Made by a program: the position numbers and the translations under genes
Source: 70-18 sp041691815
GTDB taxonomy: Bacteria > Pseudomonadota > Alphaproteobacteria > Acetobacterales > Acetobacteraceae
Assembly (NCBI GenBank): GCA_041691815.1
Contig: JBEPTZ010000160.1
Span: forward strand, 1-8,539
Length of the DNA stretch: 8,539 nucleotides
Direction of reading: 5' to 3'
Shown here: positions 1 to 7,390 of the stretch, piece by piece
Layout of the letters: each line of letters opens with the position of its first letter
How positions within the stretch are numbered: position 1 is the stretch's first letter
Notes under the pieces: model-generated
What the model saw: only the letters and a program-made list of their open reading frames with translations
What the model was told of the DNA's origin: nothing
Database searches by the model: none

Positions 1-507
1 GACACCTTGCGCGAGCGACTGAACACGCTCGAGGCCCGCAAGGTCGAGTTGACCAAGGAGGTAGCCGAGGCGCGGACGCCACGGGCGCAGGTCCGGCTGC
101 ATCCGAATGCGGCAGCGCTATACGCCGCCAAGGTCGCCGATCTTGAGACGGCGCTCAACGCACCGGACTGTCGCACCGAAGCGGCCGGCATCCTGCGCGG
201 CTTGATTGACCGCGTTGTGCTGACGCCGGCCGCAGAAGCACCGGACGGTCTGGCGGCGGTGCTGCACGGCGATCTGGCGATGATCCTGTCACTGGCCGCC
301 TCAGCCGAGGCGGGCGGCTCGGGCGGTGCCGGCAAGGTTCTGAGAACGGGCAACAAAAAACGCCCAGGAACGTTTGTTCCTGGGCGTGAACTGTCGGTGG
401 TTGCGGGGAGGCGATACAACCTTTACCGAACACGCATCCAACATGTCGCGAACATCAGAAAACCGCGCGTCTCGAACAAGCCGCAAAGCTCATCTCAAGC
501 ACGATAG
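1..507 (+). CDS. Large serine recombinase, C-terminal part (partial, 5' end outside window)
   Basis: The frame is open from base 1 to the TAG at 505-507, leaving about 168 residues of the C-terminus. Residues 3-22 and about 40-52 of the fragment are charged, heptad-like helices. They are followed by LRGLIDRVVLTP and then HGDLAMILSLA, a pattern typical of the coiled-coil and distal region of PF07508-type recombinases (resolvase N-domain, recombinase domain, zinc ribbon). These enzymes integrate or excise mobile elements through a catalytic serine; that catalytic domain would lie left of the window. The last ~50 residues (from about base 350, SVVAGRRYNLY and beyond) look unlike a folded domain and read through an antisense tRNA-like end and a terminator, so they may be attachment-site sequence appended to the gene. 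Family call is good. Whether the enzyme is active cannot be seen. Confidence 0.8.
   Translation, partial: DTLRERLNTLEARKVELTKEVAEARTPRAQVRLHPNAAALYAAKVADLETALNAPDCRTEAAGILRGLIDRVVLTPAAEAPDGLAAVLHGDLAMILSLAASAEAGGSGGAGKVLRTGNKKRPGTFVPGRELSVVAGRRYNLYRTRIQHVANIRKPRVSNKPQSSSQAR
355..386 (-). terminator. Intrinsic terminator (minus strand)
   Basis: Bases 361-371 (CGCCCAGGAAC) and 376-386 (GTTCCTGGGCG) are perfect inverted repeats giving an 11-bp stem with a 4-base loop. On the minus strand the hairpin is followed directly by six T (plus-strand A at 355-360), so termination is for leftward transcription. No leftward gene ends just here except the tRNA-like 3' end at 398-408, which lies 11 bases upstream. 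That is the spacing expected of a tRNA transcript terminator. The element lies inside the recombinase reading frame. Confidence 0.8.
398..408 (-). other. Initiator-tRNA 3'-end-like sequence, possible attachment-site core
   Basis: Read on the minus strand this is CCCCGCAACCA, identical to the acceptor 3' strand plus A73-CCA of bacterial tRNA-fMet. The sequence further upstream on that strand (bases 409 onward) does not form a tRNA T-arm or body, so there is no complete tRNA. It sits just before a strong leftward terminator. Integrases often target tRNA 3' ends, and many recombinases of this family end in a VAG-type peptide that is the antisense translation of such an end. I infer an attachment-site remnant or attP-like core. 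The match is only 11 bases and could be coincidental. Confidence 0.45.
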
Positions 508-845
508 CTCAACTATCCCTTCATTTTCCTAACACAATTTCCGGCTCTTATGAGTCATCCCAAATTATTGGCTGACGTCGCGGCTTCGGTCGGCACACTT
601 GCGGCGCCGAACTTTCAAGCAACGTCCATACGAACGGAAGATACGGACGAATCGTAGCTCGCCGTTCGGCAACTTGCGGTGTCATGGTCTTGAGTCAAGG
701 GCGGAAAAATTCATGAGGTGCAAGAAGGTGATTGCTTTAATCAATAAAATTATGCCGATAACCGATTGTGTTTGACCTTAATTGAGGCTTTTGATTGTCA
801 TTCATCAATAACATTCAAGAACCATATATATAAAACATTCTATAT
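508..845. other. Gene-free stretch between recombinase and lipoprotein gene
   Basis: No convincing gene is seen on either strand. A 35-codon ATG frame (550-657) has no recognisable content. A 7-bp inverted repeat, CGAACGG at 631-637 and CCGTTCG at 662-668 with a 24-base spacer, is too loose to call. Composition changes near base 700, from roughly balanced to strongly AT-rich (a hand count of 781-840 gives 16 G+C in 60), continuous with the lipoprotein gene. No obvious terminator follows the recombinase or the lipoprotein gene here. Confidence 0.5.
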
Positions 846-1286
846 TTACTTTATAACCGAATATTCTAACGTATCCTGGGGCACTACCCGACGACCTTCT
901 TTTATGGTTCCATCTCCTATTATAATTTCATTTCCACGAAATCCGAAACACGCTCTCATTCTGCCGCCATTATACAAAGCCTCTCCACAGAAAATTGGAT
1001 TTCCGTGATAATCCATGTCAACCTTAATGAATTTTGTATCTGGCGAAATTACATAGAGACCCACCGGAACACCTCGCAAATTGATCAACCTCATAAATCG
1101 AACCTGATTTGCGTCCTGGTAAGAAATTTTTCCCTGATCCACTGGATGTATTATTACCGGCCCATAAGCAACCTCCGGACCGCACGCCGCCAATGCACCT
1201 ATTATCAACATAGAAGGTATTTTTTTAACAAAATTCCCTGCTTTCCGGTATCTCGGGTAATTGGAATTCCTCATTATTCTCATCAT
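846..1286 (-). CDS. Predicted small lipoprotein, unknown function
   Basis: The 146-residue product has a basic N-region (two K at 21-22), a hydrophobic stretch at about 23-34 and a lipobox LAAC with the lipidated cysteine at position 35, followed by Gly. A Gly at +2 rather than Asp favours outer-membrane sorting if the host uses Lol. The mature part is about 112 residues, mostly beta-like, with cysteines at 100 and 113 that could form a disulfide. I do not recognise the family. ATG at 1286 is chosen because AAGG lies 8 bases upstream; ATGs at 1283 and 1274 are alternatives and would shorten the long n-region. The gene is very AT-rich (a hand count of 901-960 gives 21 G+C in 60) beside ~70% G+C genes, so it was probably acquired separately. 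It is separated from the upstream operon by 90 bases. Confidence 0.7.
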   Translation of the reverse strand: MMRIMRNSNYPRYRKAGNFVKKIPSMLIIGALAACGPEVAYGPVIIHPVDQGKISYQDANQVRFMRLINLRGVPVGLYVISPDTKFIKVDMDYHGNPIFCGEALYNGGRMRACFGFRGNEIIIGDGTIKEGRRVVPQDTLEYSVIK

Positions 1287-1334
1287 TTTCGCAACCTTTT
1301 TTGATTGTTCTTTAACGGATCCGTGCGTCCTGCG

Positions 1335-1377
1335 GCTATCGTGCAGTTCTTCGGTTCGGTCAAATTTTGAACGAACC
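1335..1377 (-). promoter_or_regulatory. Inverted repeat at end of helicase gene, with weak promoter-like match
   Basis: Bases 1353-1364 and 1366-1377 pair in 11 of 12 positions around T1365 (GGTTCG on the outside, TCAAA on the inside; the only mismatch is G1359-A1371). The repeat touches the helicase stop codon (1377-1379). There is no T-run after it on the minus strand, so it would be a poor intrinsic terminator. The same minus-strand DNA holds TTGACC (1363-1358) and, 17 bases on, GATAGC (1340-1335), a partial match to -35 and -10 boxes for the lipoprotein gene. It could be an operator, an mRNA-stabilising hairpin or a weak terminator. The dyad is real; its role is uncertain. Confidence 0.35.
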
Positions 1378-3503
1378 TAACCCCCGCATAATCTTGGTCG
1401 CGACCTGGTGCCACTCGCTGATTCCCCCATCTCCAGGAGATCAGCCAAGAACTCGGAACCCGGCTCGAGGCCCGTGATTGCAACATGGTCGCGGGCGCGG
1501 GTGCAGGCGACGTAGAGCAGGTGCCGCTCGCTGTCGAAAATTTCGTCCAACTCTGACTCCTCGGCGGCGCTCTCGATACGGGATTGCAGGGGGATCACTT
1601 CGTCGTCGCACGCCATCACCGCGACGGCGCGGAACTCCATCCCCTTGGCCAGGTCCATAGTGCCGACCACAACCCGGCCGTCCGGAATGTCCGGGCGCTC
1701 GTGCAGGGAGACCCATTTCTGGCCGGCGGCCTTGGTCGCCGCTTTCGCCCGGTCGAACTGGTCGGTCGAGCGGACCAGCAGCGCGATTTCGTGCGGTGGA
1801 GTGCCGCCTGCCACCAACTTGGCGATCCAGGCGCCGGCGAATTCGATCTCATCCGCCTCGGTGTCGAACAGGCCTACATCGGGTTCCGGGCCGTCGAACA
1901 CCGAGATTGTGCCGCGACGGCCCTCCTCGTATCCGTCCACGTCGCGCACCTGCGGAGGCAGTAACAGGTCCGCGCGGCGGCGTATCTGGTGCGAGGTGCG
2001 GTAGTTCACCTTGAGTGACAGCGACCGCCCCCGCACGTCCACGCCCTGCGACAGCCAGGAATACGGCTGTTGGAATATCCGCTGACCGATGTCGCCGGCG
2101 AAGAACAGGTTGTCCGGGCCGTCCGGCACGATCGCGGTCAGTAAGCGCAGCTGTGGGATGCTGATATCCTGCGCCTCATCAATGACCGCATGGGTAAATG
2201 GCTTGACGGCAGCGGGGCGGTAGTGGTCGGTGACGCGCGACACGGTCTCGGCCCAGGTTACCACATTGCGGGCGCGCAGCAGGGCTTGGGTACGCTGGAA
2301 AATACCCCATAGCGCCTCTCGCTGGTTGCCGCCGATGCGGGTCTTGCGGCCGAGGCGTGACACATCGCGGTAAGCCTCCCAACTGCGGAGTTGCCAGGCA
2401 TCAACCACGTGACGCCATTCCGTGGCCAGGAAGCGCTGTGAGAACCGGGTCACCTTCAACTCCGCGGCCGCGGTCTTCAATGCGGCATCCACCTGGGCCG
2501 CCATGGCGATATTGGGCACCACGCCAAGCGCCCGTTCGTGCAACTGGTGTGCGATGCCATCGACGTAGGCCACCGTGATGCGGGCGCTGACAGGGTCGGC
2601 AGGGTCGAGCAGGTGGCCCAGCTTGATCTGGAGCGCCTGGCGCAGGCTCTTGGAGAAGGTGGCCAGCAGGACGCGGGCATCCGGTGACTGTCGCGCCAGA
2701 TGCACGGCGCGGTGCAGCGCCACCACGGTCTTGCCGGTGCCGGCCGAGCCGGTGACGCGGGCGGGGCCGCCGAACCGGCGCTCGACAATCTCTCGCTGGG
2801 TCGGGTGCAGGAAGACGGTCCACTTCTCCCAGGGATATTCCAGCGCCAGCCGCAACTCGTCGATATTGGCCACGACACGGAAGCGACGTTGCGCGTCGGG
2901 GTGGGCGAAGGGGTCGGCGGCGGCCGGCGCCTGCACTGGCGGTTTGGGCTTGCCGCCGGTGGCCAGTTCCAGCAGCGCGTCCATCGCCTCGGCCGGCAGG
3001 TGTTGCGCTAGGTCGAACAGGCTGTTCTCATCCGCGGCCCGCACCGTGGTGATCCAGTCGGGTGGCACGCCATAGGTGAGCAGTTCTTCGGCCGGGGTGC
3101 TGGCGAACGGCTTGTGCGGGGGCGCGGGTGTGTCGGCGTTTGTGGCGGTGTTGACCGGCGCGGCGCGTTCAACCAGTTCTTCTAGCTCGACCAACTGGGC
3201 CGCGCCGGTGCGGGGGTGGGTCTCGATCCGGCGGCGCTCTGCCCAGGCGTAGGCGTCGTCGTGGTGGCCGACATAGCAGAGCAGCAGGCTCGCCTGGGTG
3301 CGGTGCAGGACGATGCGCAGATCGGCGCTCGCCCGCGCGGTCCAGAAATTGGCGTCCTTGGAGCGATCGACACGGTGCAGCGACAGGCCAGCCGAGGTCG
3401 GGTTGATCTGCAGATCAAAGGCGGCGGTTTTGGCTGCCTTCTGGTCCTGCGCGGCGAGGCGCGCGAGACTGGCCGTGAAGGTGTCGGCGATCCGGAAATC
3501 CAT
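1377..3503 (-). CDS. RelE/ParE-like toxin domain fused to UvrD/Rep-type SF1 helicase
   Basis: The product has 708 residues in two parts. Residues 1-95 resemble a RelE/ParE fold: DANFWTARASADLRIVLHR followed by LLCYVGHHDDAYAWAERR matches the two central strands and terminal helix of that family. A proline/alanine-rich linker with a helical segment (about 110-225) follows. Residues ~228-690 form an SF1A helicase: Q-motif HPTQ at 233-236, Walker A GSAGTGKT at 252-259, motif Ia near 278-286, motif II DEAQD at 442-446, motif III FFAGDIGQ at 467-474, motif IV NYRTS at 500-504, motif V GTMDLAKGMEF at 614-624 and motif VI YVACTRARD at 664-672. All ATPase motifs look intact, so an active 3'-5' translocase is expected. 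It is the last gene of the operon, 16 bases after the preceding stop, with GGGG about 9 bases before the ATG. The toxin-like part lacks obvious equivalents of every RelE catalytic residue (GHHDD replaces the basic GKRER-type segment), so it may be a binding module rather than an RNase. Confidence 0.87.
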   Translation of the reverse strand: MDFRIADTFTASLARLAAQDQKAAKTAAFDLQINPTSAGLSLHRVDRSKDANFWTARASADLRIVLHRTQASLLLCYVGHHDDAYAWAERRRIETHPRTGAAQLVELEELVERAAPVNTATNADTPAPPHKPFASTPAEELLTYGVPPDWITTVRAADENSLFDLAQHLPAEAMDALLELATGGKPKPPVQAPAAADPFAHPDAQRRFRVVANIDELRLALEYPWEKWTVFLHPTQREIVERRFGGPARVTGSAGTGKTVVALHRAVHLARQSPDARVLLATFSKSLRQALQIKLGHLLDPADPVSARITVAYVDGIAHQLHERALGVVPNIAMAAQVDAALKTAAAELKVTRFSQRFLATEWRHVVDAWQLRSWEAYRDVSRLGRKTRIGGNQREALWGIFQRTQALLRARNVVTWAETVSRVTDHYRPAAVKPFTHAVIDEAQDISIPQLRLLTAIVPDGPDNLFFAGDIGQRIFQQPYSWLSQGVDVRGRSLSLKVNYRTSHQIRRRADLLLPPQVRDVDGYEEGRRGTISVFDGPEPDVGLFDTEADEIEFAGAWIAKLVAGGTPPHEIALLVRSTDQFDRAKAATKAAGQKWVSLHERPDIPDGRVVVGTMDLAKGMEFRAVAVMACDDEVIPLQSRIESAAEESELDEIFDSERHLLYVACTRARDHVAITGLEPGSEFLADLLEMGESASGTRSRPRLCGG

Positions 3504-3519
3504 CGCTCACGCCCCCATG

Positions 3520-4350
3520 TCAGAGCGGGAACCAGTCCCGTGACTCCGGCAACCGAGTGCCGAGCGTGTAGATTCCGCTATGCACATCGAGCATGTTCCA
3601 GCCAGCATGGCCCGCCAAAATCTTGGCAAATGATGCGTTGTTCTCGTACAATACTCCAGGTTCGGCGTCTTCGTCGTCAAGCGAACTCCCCGACGGCGGG
3701 TCAGACAAAATGCTGGCGCGATGGAGTATTGTCAGCCCATTGTATATGGCTCCTGACGGCGGAAGAAGGACATCAGGGTCTCTCATCTCATCAGCCATCT
3801 TCCTATCAGCGAAGAGAGCCACCATAAACATCGCTGTTCCATTCCAGCCGCCGATGTACGGCGGGCGGTTCTTACCGATAATTCGACCTAACCAGCGCTG
3901 TTGTGCATCGCGCAGTTTGCCGAGCGTTGTCGGCAGTGTTTTTGGTAGCACGACGTCTCGAAACATCATGTGCCCGCCGGTCAACGATTTCTGCACGACA
4001 TCGGGACCCCGTTTGTTGCAATACTTGCGTACAATCTTCAAATCGATGTCATTCCAATGCTCCAGCAATCTGACGGCCGCCGCAATAAAATCGGGCTCCA
4101 TCTGAACAAGGTGTCCCCATCCCATGGCGACGGCAAAGCACACGTGCCATGGGTTATAGGCGGAGAGTTCGCCGAGGTTTTCCTCGGTTTCCTCGTAAGC
4201 AAGCTTGTTCAGTGCCTTGCCTGCCTGCGCCAGCAAGGCTTGGACCGGGCCACGCGCAGGCCCACCCTTTTGACCCCCCCCTAACTGACAGAGGTCATTG
4301 AACCTCGCCTGCGCACCATTCAATGGCTTTGCGATGAGCATCGGATTCAT
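3520..4350 (-). CDS. Operon protein of unknown function (276 aa)
   Basis: I do not recognise this protein. It is soluble, with no signal peptide or membrane span. Its N-terminus is Gln/Gly-rich (QLGGGQKGGPARGP at 22-35). Conserved-looking blocks are YNPWHVCFAVAMGWGHLV (65-82), KYCNKRGPDVV (109-119), PPYIGGWNGTAMFMVALF (163-180), an acidic patch DDEDAE (225-230) and HAGWNMLDVHSGIYTLGTR (248-266). No nuclease, methylase or ATPase motif is evident. The ATG overlaps the methyltransferase stop by 4 bases (ATGA), and AAGG lies about 10 bases before the start, so translation is probably coupled. Composition is near balanced (hand counts of 28/60 and 35/60 G+C), well below both neighbours, which suggests it came in separately or is exchanged as a module. 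Position between a methyltransferase and a helicase suggests an accessory or specificity role; this is inference only. Confidence 0.75.
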   Translation of the reverse strand: MNPMLIAKPLNGAQARFNDLCQLGGGQKGGPARGPVQALLAQAGKALNKLAYEETEENLGELSAYNPWHVCFAVAMGWGHLVQMEPDFIAAAVRLLEHWNDIDLKIVRKYCNKRGPDVVQKSLTGGHMMFRDVVLPKTLPTTLGKLRDAQQRWLGRIIGKNRPPYIGGWNGTAMFMVALFADRKMADEMRDPDVLLPPSGAIYNGLTILHRASILSDPPSGSSLDDEDAEPGVLYENNASFAKILAGHAGWNMLDVHSGIYTLGTRLPESRDWFPL

Positions 4351-7300
4351 ACCGAGAACACCTTCATCACCTCATCCCCAAAGTGATTAATCACCTTCAC
4401 CGCGATCCGCCCGCTCGCCGGCTTGGGGAATGGGCGGGAGACGTCGCGGTAGAGGCTTTCCCAGGCTTCTTCGTCGATCTCGGCCTTCAGCGTGGTTTTC
4501 AGCGCCTTGTAGGGGTCGTTGGCGCCGAGGAAGTAGGCGTGGCGGACGAAGAAGCTTTCCTCGTTATAGTCGGTGTCGATGAACCAGGCGGCGATGTCCT
4601 CGGTGCCGCCGGGGCGTATCTCGCCCTTGGAGGGGTCGAAGATGTCCAGGCCGAGGATGCGCACCTGATACAGGTCGCCGGGCAGTGTCTCGATCTCCAG
4701 GTCCGGCTCGCCGAACACCACGAACATGTTGCCGGTGCCGGTGTTCTTCAGGTCGGCGGCCATGTGCAGGTCGGGGTTCATGCGGGCGCGGATCACCTGC
4801 ACGGCGCCCAGCTTGGCGAACTCGCTGGCATGGGCGTCGAAATTGAAGGCGCAGGCGATCAGCACCGGGAAGCCGGCCTCGGCGGCCTCGCGGGCGGCGG
4901 CGACCAGGTCGGGGCGGGCGACGGTGCCGAATTCGGGGCCGATGAAGATGGCGGCGCGCTGCTCCTGCCCGCCCTCGCCCTCCGTATCGCCCAGGGCGTA
5001 GCGAGCCTCGGCGGCGATCAGGGTGCCGGGCCAGGGGGCGAGGCTGGTGAAGCGGATGCGGCCATCCTTGTGGCCCTGCTGCACGCCGCTGGTGCGCAGA
5101 TGGTCCAGCACCACCTGGGCGAAATCGGCGGCCTCCGGGTGCAGCGGCGCGCCCGGCTTGTGCAGGCCGGTGCGACGCGGCACCGGCCGGCCGGCTTCGG
5201 CAGCCTCGGCGGCGACCACGTCATCCCAGTCATCGTCGGTGGGGATGACGCGGTGGGGGGAGAGGCTTTCCACGGTGAACGGGCCGGCGACGCGGACGCG
5301 GGTTTTGTCCTCATAGGGCTTGTCGTAGAGGTATTCGAACTCGGCCTTGGCGGCGATCGAGGCGTCGATCTCGCGCTGGCGGGCGATGCGCGCCTCCCAC
5401 CAGGCGGCATGGGTGGCGGTCGGTGCCGCTGGCCAGGGGTCGAGCGGTTGGTCCGGCAAGGTGGCCAGGGTGTAGCCGCGCCGGAGGTTGGCGTTGAGCG
5501 CTGCGAGGGCGGCGGCGCGCTGGGCCGGGGGTGCCGCCTCGTTGCGCGCGGTGCGGTGCTGGGTGTCGGCGGGGCTGGGCCAGGGGTCGCCGGCCGCGCG
5601 GGGGATTTCCCATTCCTGCCATGCCTTGCCCAGGGCGGCGTTGAGGCTGGCGCGCAGCGGTTCCAGGGTGAGTTGGGCGCGCTCCCAGATCACGTCGATC
5701 TCGGCGTTGTTGGCGATGGATTTCAGCGTGATGTGCGGCACCCGCTCATAGACGAAGCCCTGGCGAATGCTGCCGTGGGTGGCGGTGTCGCGCGGCGGGG
5801 TGCGGGTGATTTCGGCTTCGCGGCGCTGGCCGTCCGGGCTGTCGGCGAGCAGGTAGTAGGGGTAGCGGGCACCCATGACGCGGCTGCGTGCCAGGGCGAG
5901 GGCGACGCGGGAGGTGTCGATGGTGATCCAGCGGCGGCCCCATTGCTCAGCGACGGTGGCGGTGGTGCCGGAACCGCAGGTTGGGTCGAGCACCAGGTCG
6001 CCGGGGTCGGTGGCCATGAGGAGGCAGCGTTGGACCACGCCAGTCCCAGTCTGGACAACGTAAACTTTTGGATCAGATCTGCTTTGGACAGACCCCCCAA
6101 TATCCGACCAATTATTCGTAATACCCTGCCCGGAAGAATCGTCTTCCACGCGCACAAATCGCAATTTTCCCCTTCCTGTTATAAATACCCGGTGAGCTCT
6201 CGCAACTCTGGAGAGACTTGTCTCTTGCGTTCCCCACCATCGATCAGCCGGAGTAAATTTTCGCCCGTTGAATTGGAACTCATATTTCGCGCCGGGACCA
6301 GGTTTTGTTAGGTCTGCGTCAGCAAATATCCGAAACCACTGCCCTGTTCTTCGCAGTTCTTCAATGGTAGCGTCTGAGGCCGGTCGCGCACTACCGTCAA
6401 TCATCTGCAAAGAACGAAAACGATCGGCAGACGCGGCGCTACGTTCGAGGACGACACTGCGGTATTTCAGCGATTTTCGCTCTTTCGCGAACCACAAGAG
6501 GTAATCGAATGCGCCTGATAAGCCGTCAGATGTCTCCAATCCTGTGGTTTTCGAAAAGCTGATCATCGCGACGAAGTTTGCGTCACCAAACACCTCGTCC
6601 ATTAACGCCCGAACGCGATGTACATTTTCGTCCCCAATTTGGACAAAAACTGAACCACTCTCCGTCAGCAAATCGCGCGCTACCGTTAGCCGGTCGCGCA
6701 GATAGGTCAGATACGAATGGATGCCGTGCTTCCAGGTGTCGCGGAACGCCTTCACCTGCTCCGGTTCGCGGGTGATCTGGTCGAGCTTGCCGTCCTTCAC
6801 GTCGCGGGAACGGGTGGAAACCTGCCAGTTGGAATTGAACTTGATGCCGTAGGGCGGGTCGAAATAGATGCACTGCACCTGCCCGCGCAGCCCCTCCTTC
6901 TCGGCCAGGCTGGCCATCACCTGCAGGCTGTCGCCGAGGATGAAGCGGTTCGACCAGTGCTGGTCGTGCTGGTAGAACTCCAGCCGCGCCTCGGCGTCCG
7001 GCAGGCCGTTGAAATCGTCGAACAGCGCGGTCTGCGCGCCGACCGCCTCGTCGCGCCGGGCGGCGGTCTGGCGGCGCAAATCCTCGATGATCGCCTGGGG
7101 ATGCACCTTCTCCTGGATGTAGAGCGGCGGCGCCTGCACCACGAGGTCCGACCAGTCCTGCTGGTCCTTGCCGCGCCAGACCAGTTGCGGGTCCAAATCC
7201 GGGTTGCGCGGCCGCGTCTCACCCTGGGCCAACGGCGTCTCGCGCGGATAACGCACCTGCCTGGGCGCCGCATCCTCGGCCTGCACCAGCGATTGCAACT

Positions 7301-7373
7301 CGGCGGTGGGGATATTCCGCCGCGTGGCGTCGCGGTGGGTGAGGGAGTCGATATCGAGCGGCTTCTTGGCCAT
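4347..7373 (-). CDS. Beta-class site-specific DNA methyltransferase (type III Mod-like)
   Basis: It transfers a methyl group from SAM to an amino group (N6-adenine or N4-cytosine) in DNA. Motif IV is DPPY at residues 172-175, and SAM-binding motif I, DPTCGSGT at 463-470, comes after it; this order defines the beta class. SGSVFVQIGDENVHRVRALMDEVF-like sequence at about 239-262 is the usual motif following DPPY. Residues ~265-440 form the target-recognition region. The C-terminal half (~500-1008) contains the FEYLYDKPYEDKTRV-type block (679-693) seen in COG2189-like adenine methylases. At ~1,008 residues it is longer than classical type III Mod (~650), matching the large stand-alone variants found in defence islands. 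I prefer ATG at 7373 (MAKKPLDIDS), 17 bases after the preceding stop; a TTG at 7394 in the same frame would overlap that stop by 4 bases. No Res subunit is in the window. The recognition region has lower G+C than the rest. Confidence 0.9.
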   Translation of the reverse strand: MAKKPLDIDSLTHRDATRRNIPTAELQSLVQAEDAAPRQVRYPRETPLAQGETRPRNPDLDPQLVWRGKDQQDWSDLVVQAPPLYIQEKVHPQAIIEDLRRQTAARRDEAVGAQTALFDDFNGLPDAEARLEFYQHDQHWSNRFILGDSLQVMASLAEKEGLRGQVQCIYFDPPYGIKFNSNWQVSTRSRDVKDGKLDQITREPEQVKAFRDTWKHGIHSYLTYLRDRLTVARDLLTESGSVFVQIGDENVHRVRALMDEVFGDANFVAMISFSKTTGLETSDGLSGAFDYLLWFAKERKSLKYRSVVLERSAASADRFRSLQMIDGSARPASDATIEELRRTGQWFRIFADADLTKPGPGAKYEFQFNGRKFTPADRWWGTQETSLSRVARAHRVFITGRGKLRFVRVEDDSSGQGITNNWSDIGGSVQSRSDPKVYVVQTGTGVVQRCLLMATDPGDLVLDPTCGSGTTATVAEQWGRRWITIDTSRVALALARSRVMGARYPYYLLADSPDGQRREAEITRTPPRDTATHGSIRQGFVYERVPHITLKSIANNAEIDVIWERAQLTLEPLRASLNAALGKAWQEWEIPRAAGDPWPSPADTQHRTARNEAAPPAQRAAALAALNANLRRGYTLATLPDQPLDPWPAAPTATHAAWWEARIARQREIDASIAAKAEFEYLYDKPYEDKTRVRVAGPFTVESLSPHRVIPTDDDWDDVVAAEAAEAGRPVPRRTGLHKPGAPLHPEAADFAQVVLDHLRTSGVQQGHKDGRIRFTSLAPWPGTLIAAEARYALGDTEGEGGQEQRAAIFIGPEFGTVARPDLVAAAREAAEAGFPVLIACAFNFDAHASEFAKLGAVQVIRARMNPDLHMAADLKNTGTGNMFVVFGEPDLEIETLPGDLYQVRILGLDIFDPSKGEIRPGGTEDIAAWFIDTDYNEESFFVRHAYFLGANDPYKALKTTLKAEIDEEAWESLYRDVSRPFPKPASGRIAVKVINHFGDEVMKVFSV

Positions 7374-7390
7374 AGCTGGGTTCCGTTCGA

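Noticed and set aside
398..470. A complete tRNA gene on the minus strand
   Set aside because: Only the CCCCGCAACCA end is present; no T-arm, anticodon arm or matching 5' acceptor strand can be found in bases 409-470.
550..657. A 35-codon ATG frame in the gene-free stretch
   Set aside because: Too short, with no recognisable content.
766..1304. Two plus-strand open frames opposite the lipoprotein gene
   Set aside because: The minus-strand frame has a clear lipoprotein signal and a plausible ribosome site; the plus-strand frames have neither.
3216..3827. A plus-strand open frame of ~200 codons spanning the junction of the helicase and 276-residue genes
   Set aside because: Antisense to two better-supported genes, with low-complexity composition and no recognisable motif.
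4383..6311. A long open frame (~640 codons) on the plus strand, opposite the methyltransferase gene
   Set aside because: It lies wholly antisense to a clearly recognisable methyltransferase, is Gly/Ala/Val-rich as expected from high-G+C codon bias, and shows no domain motif.
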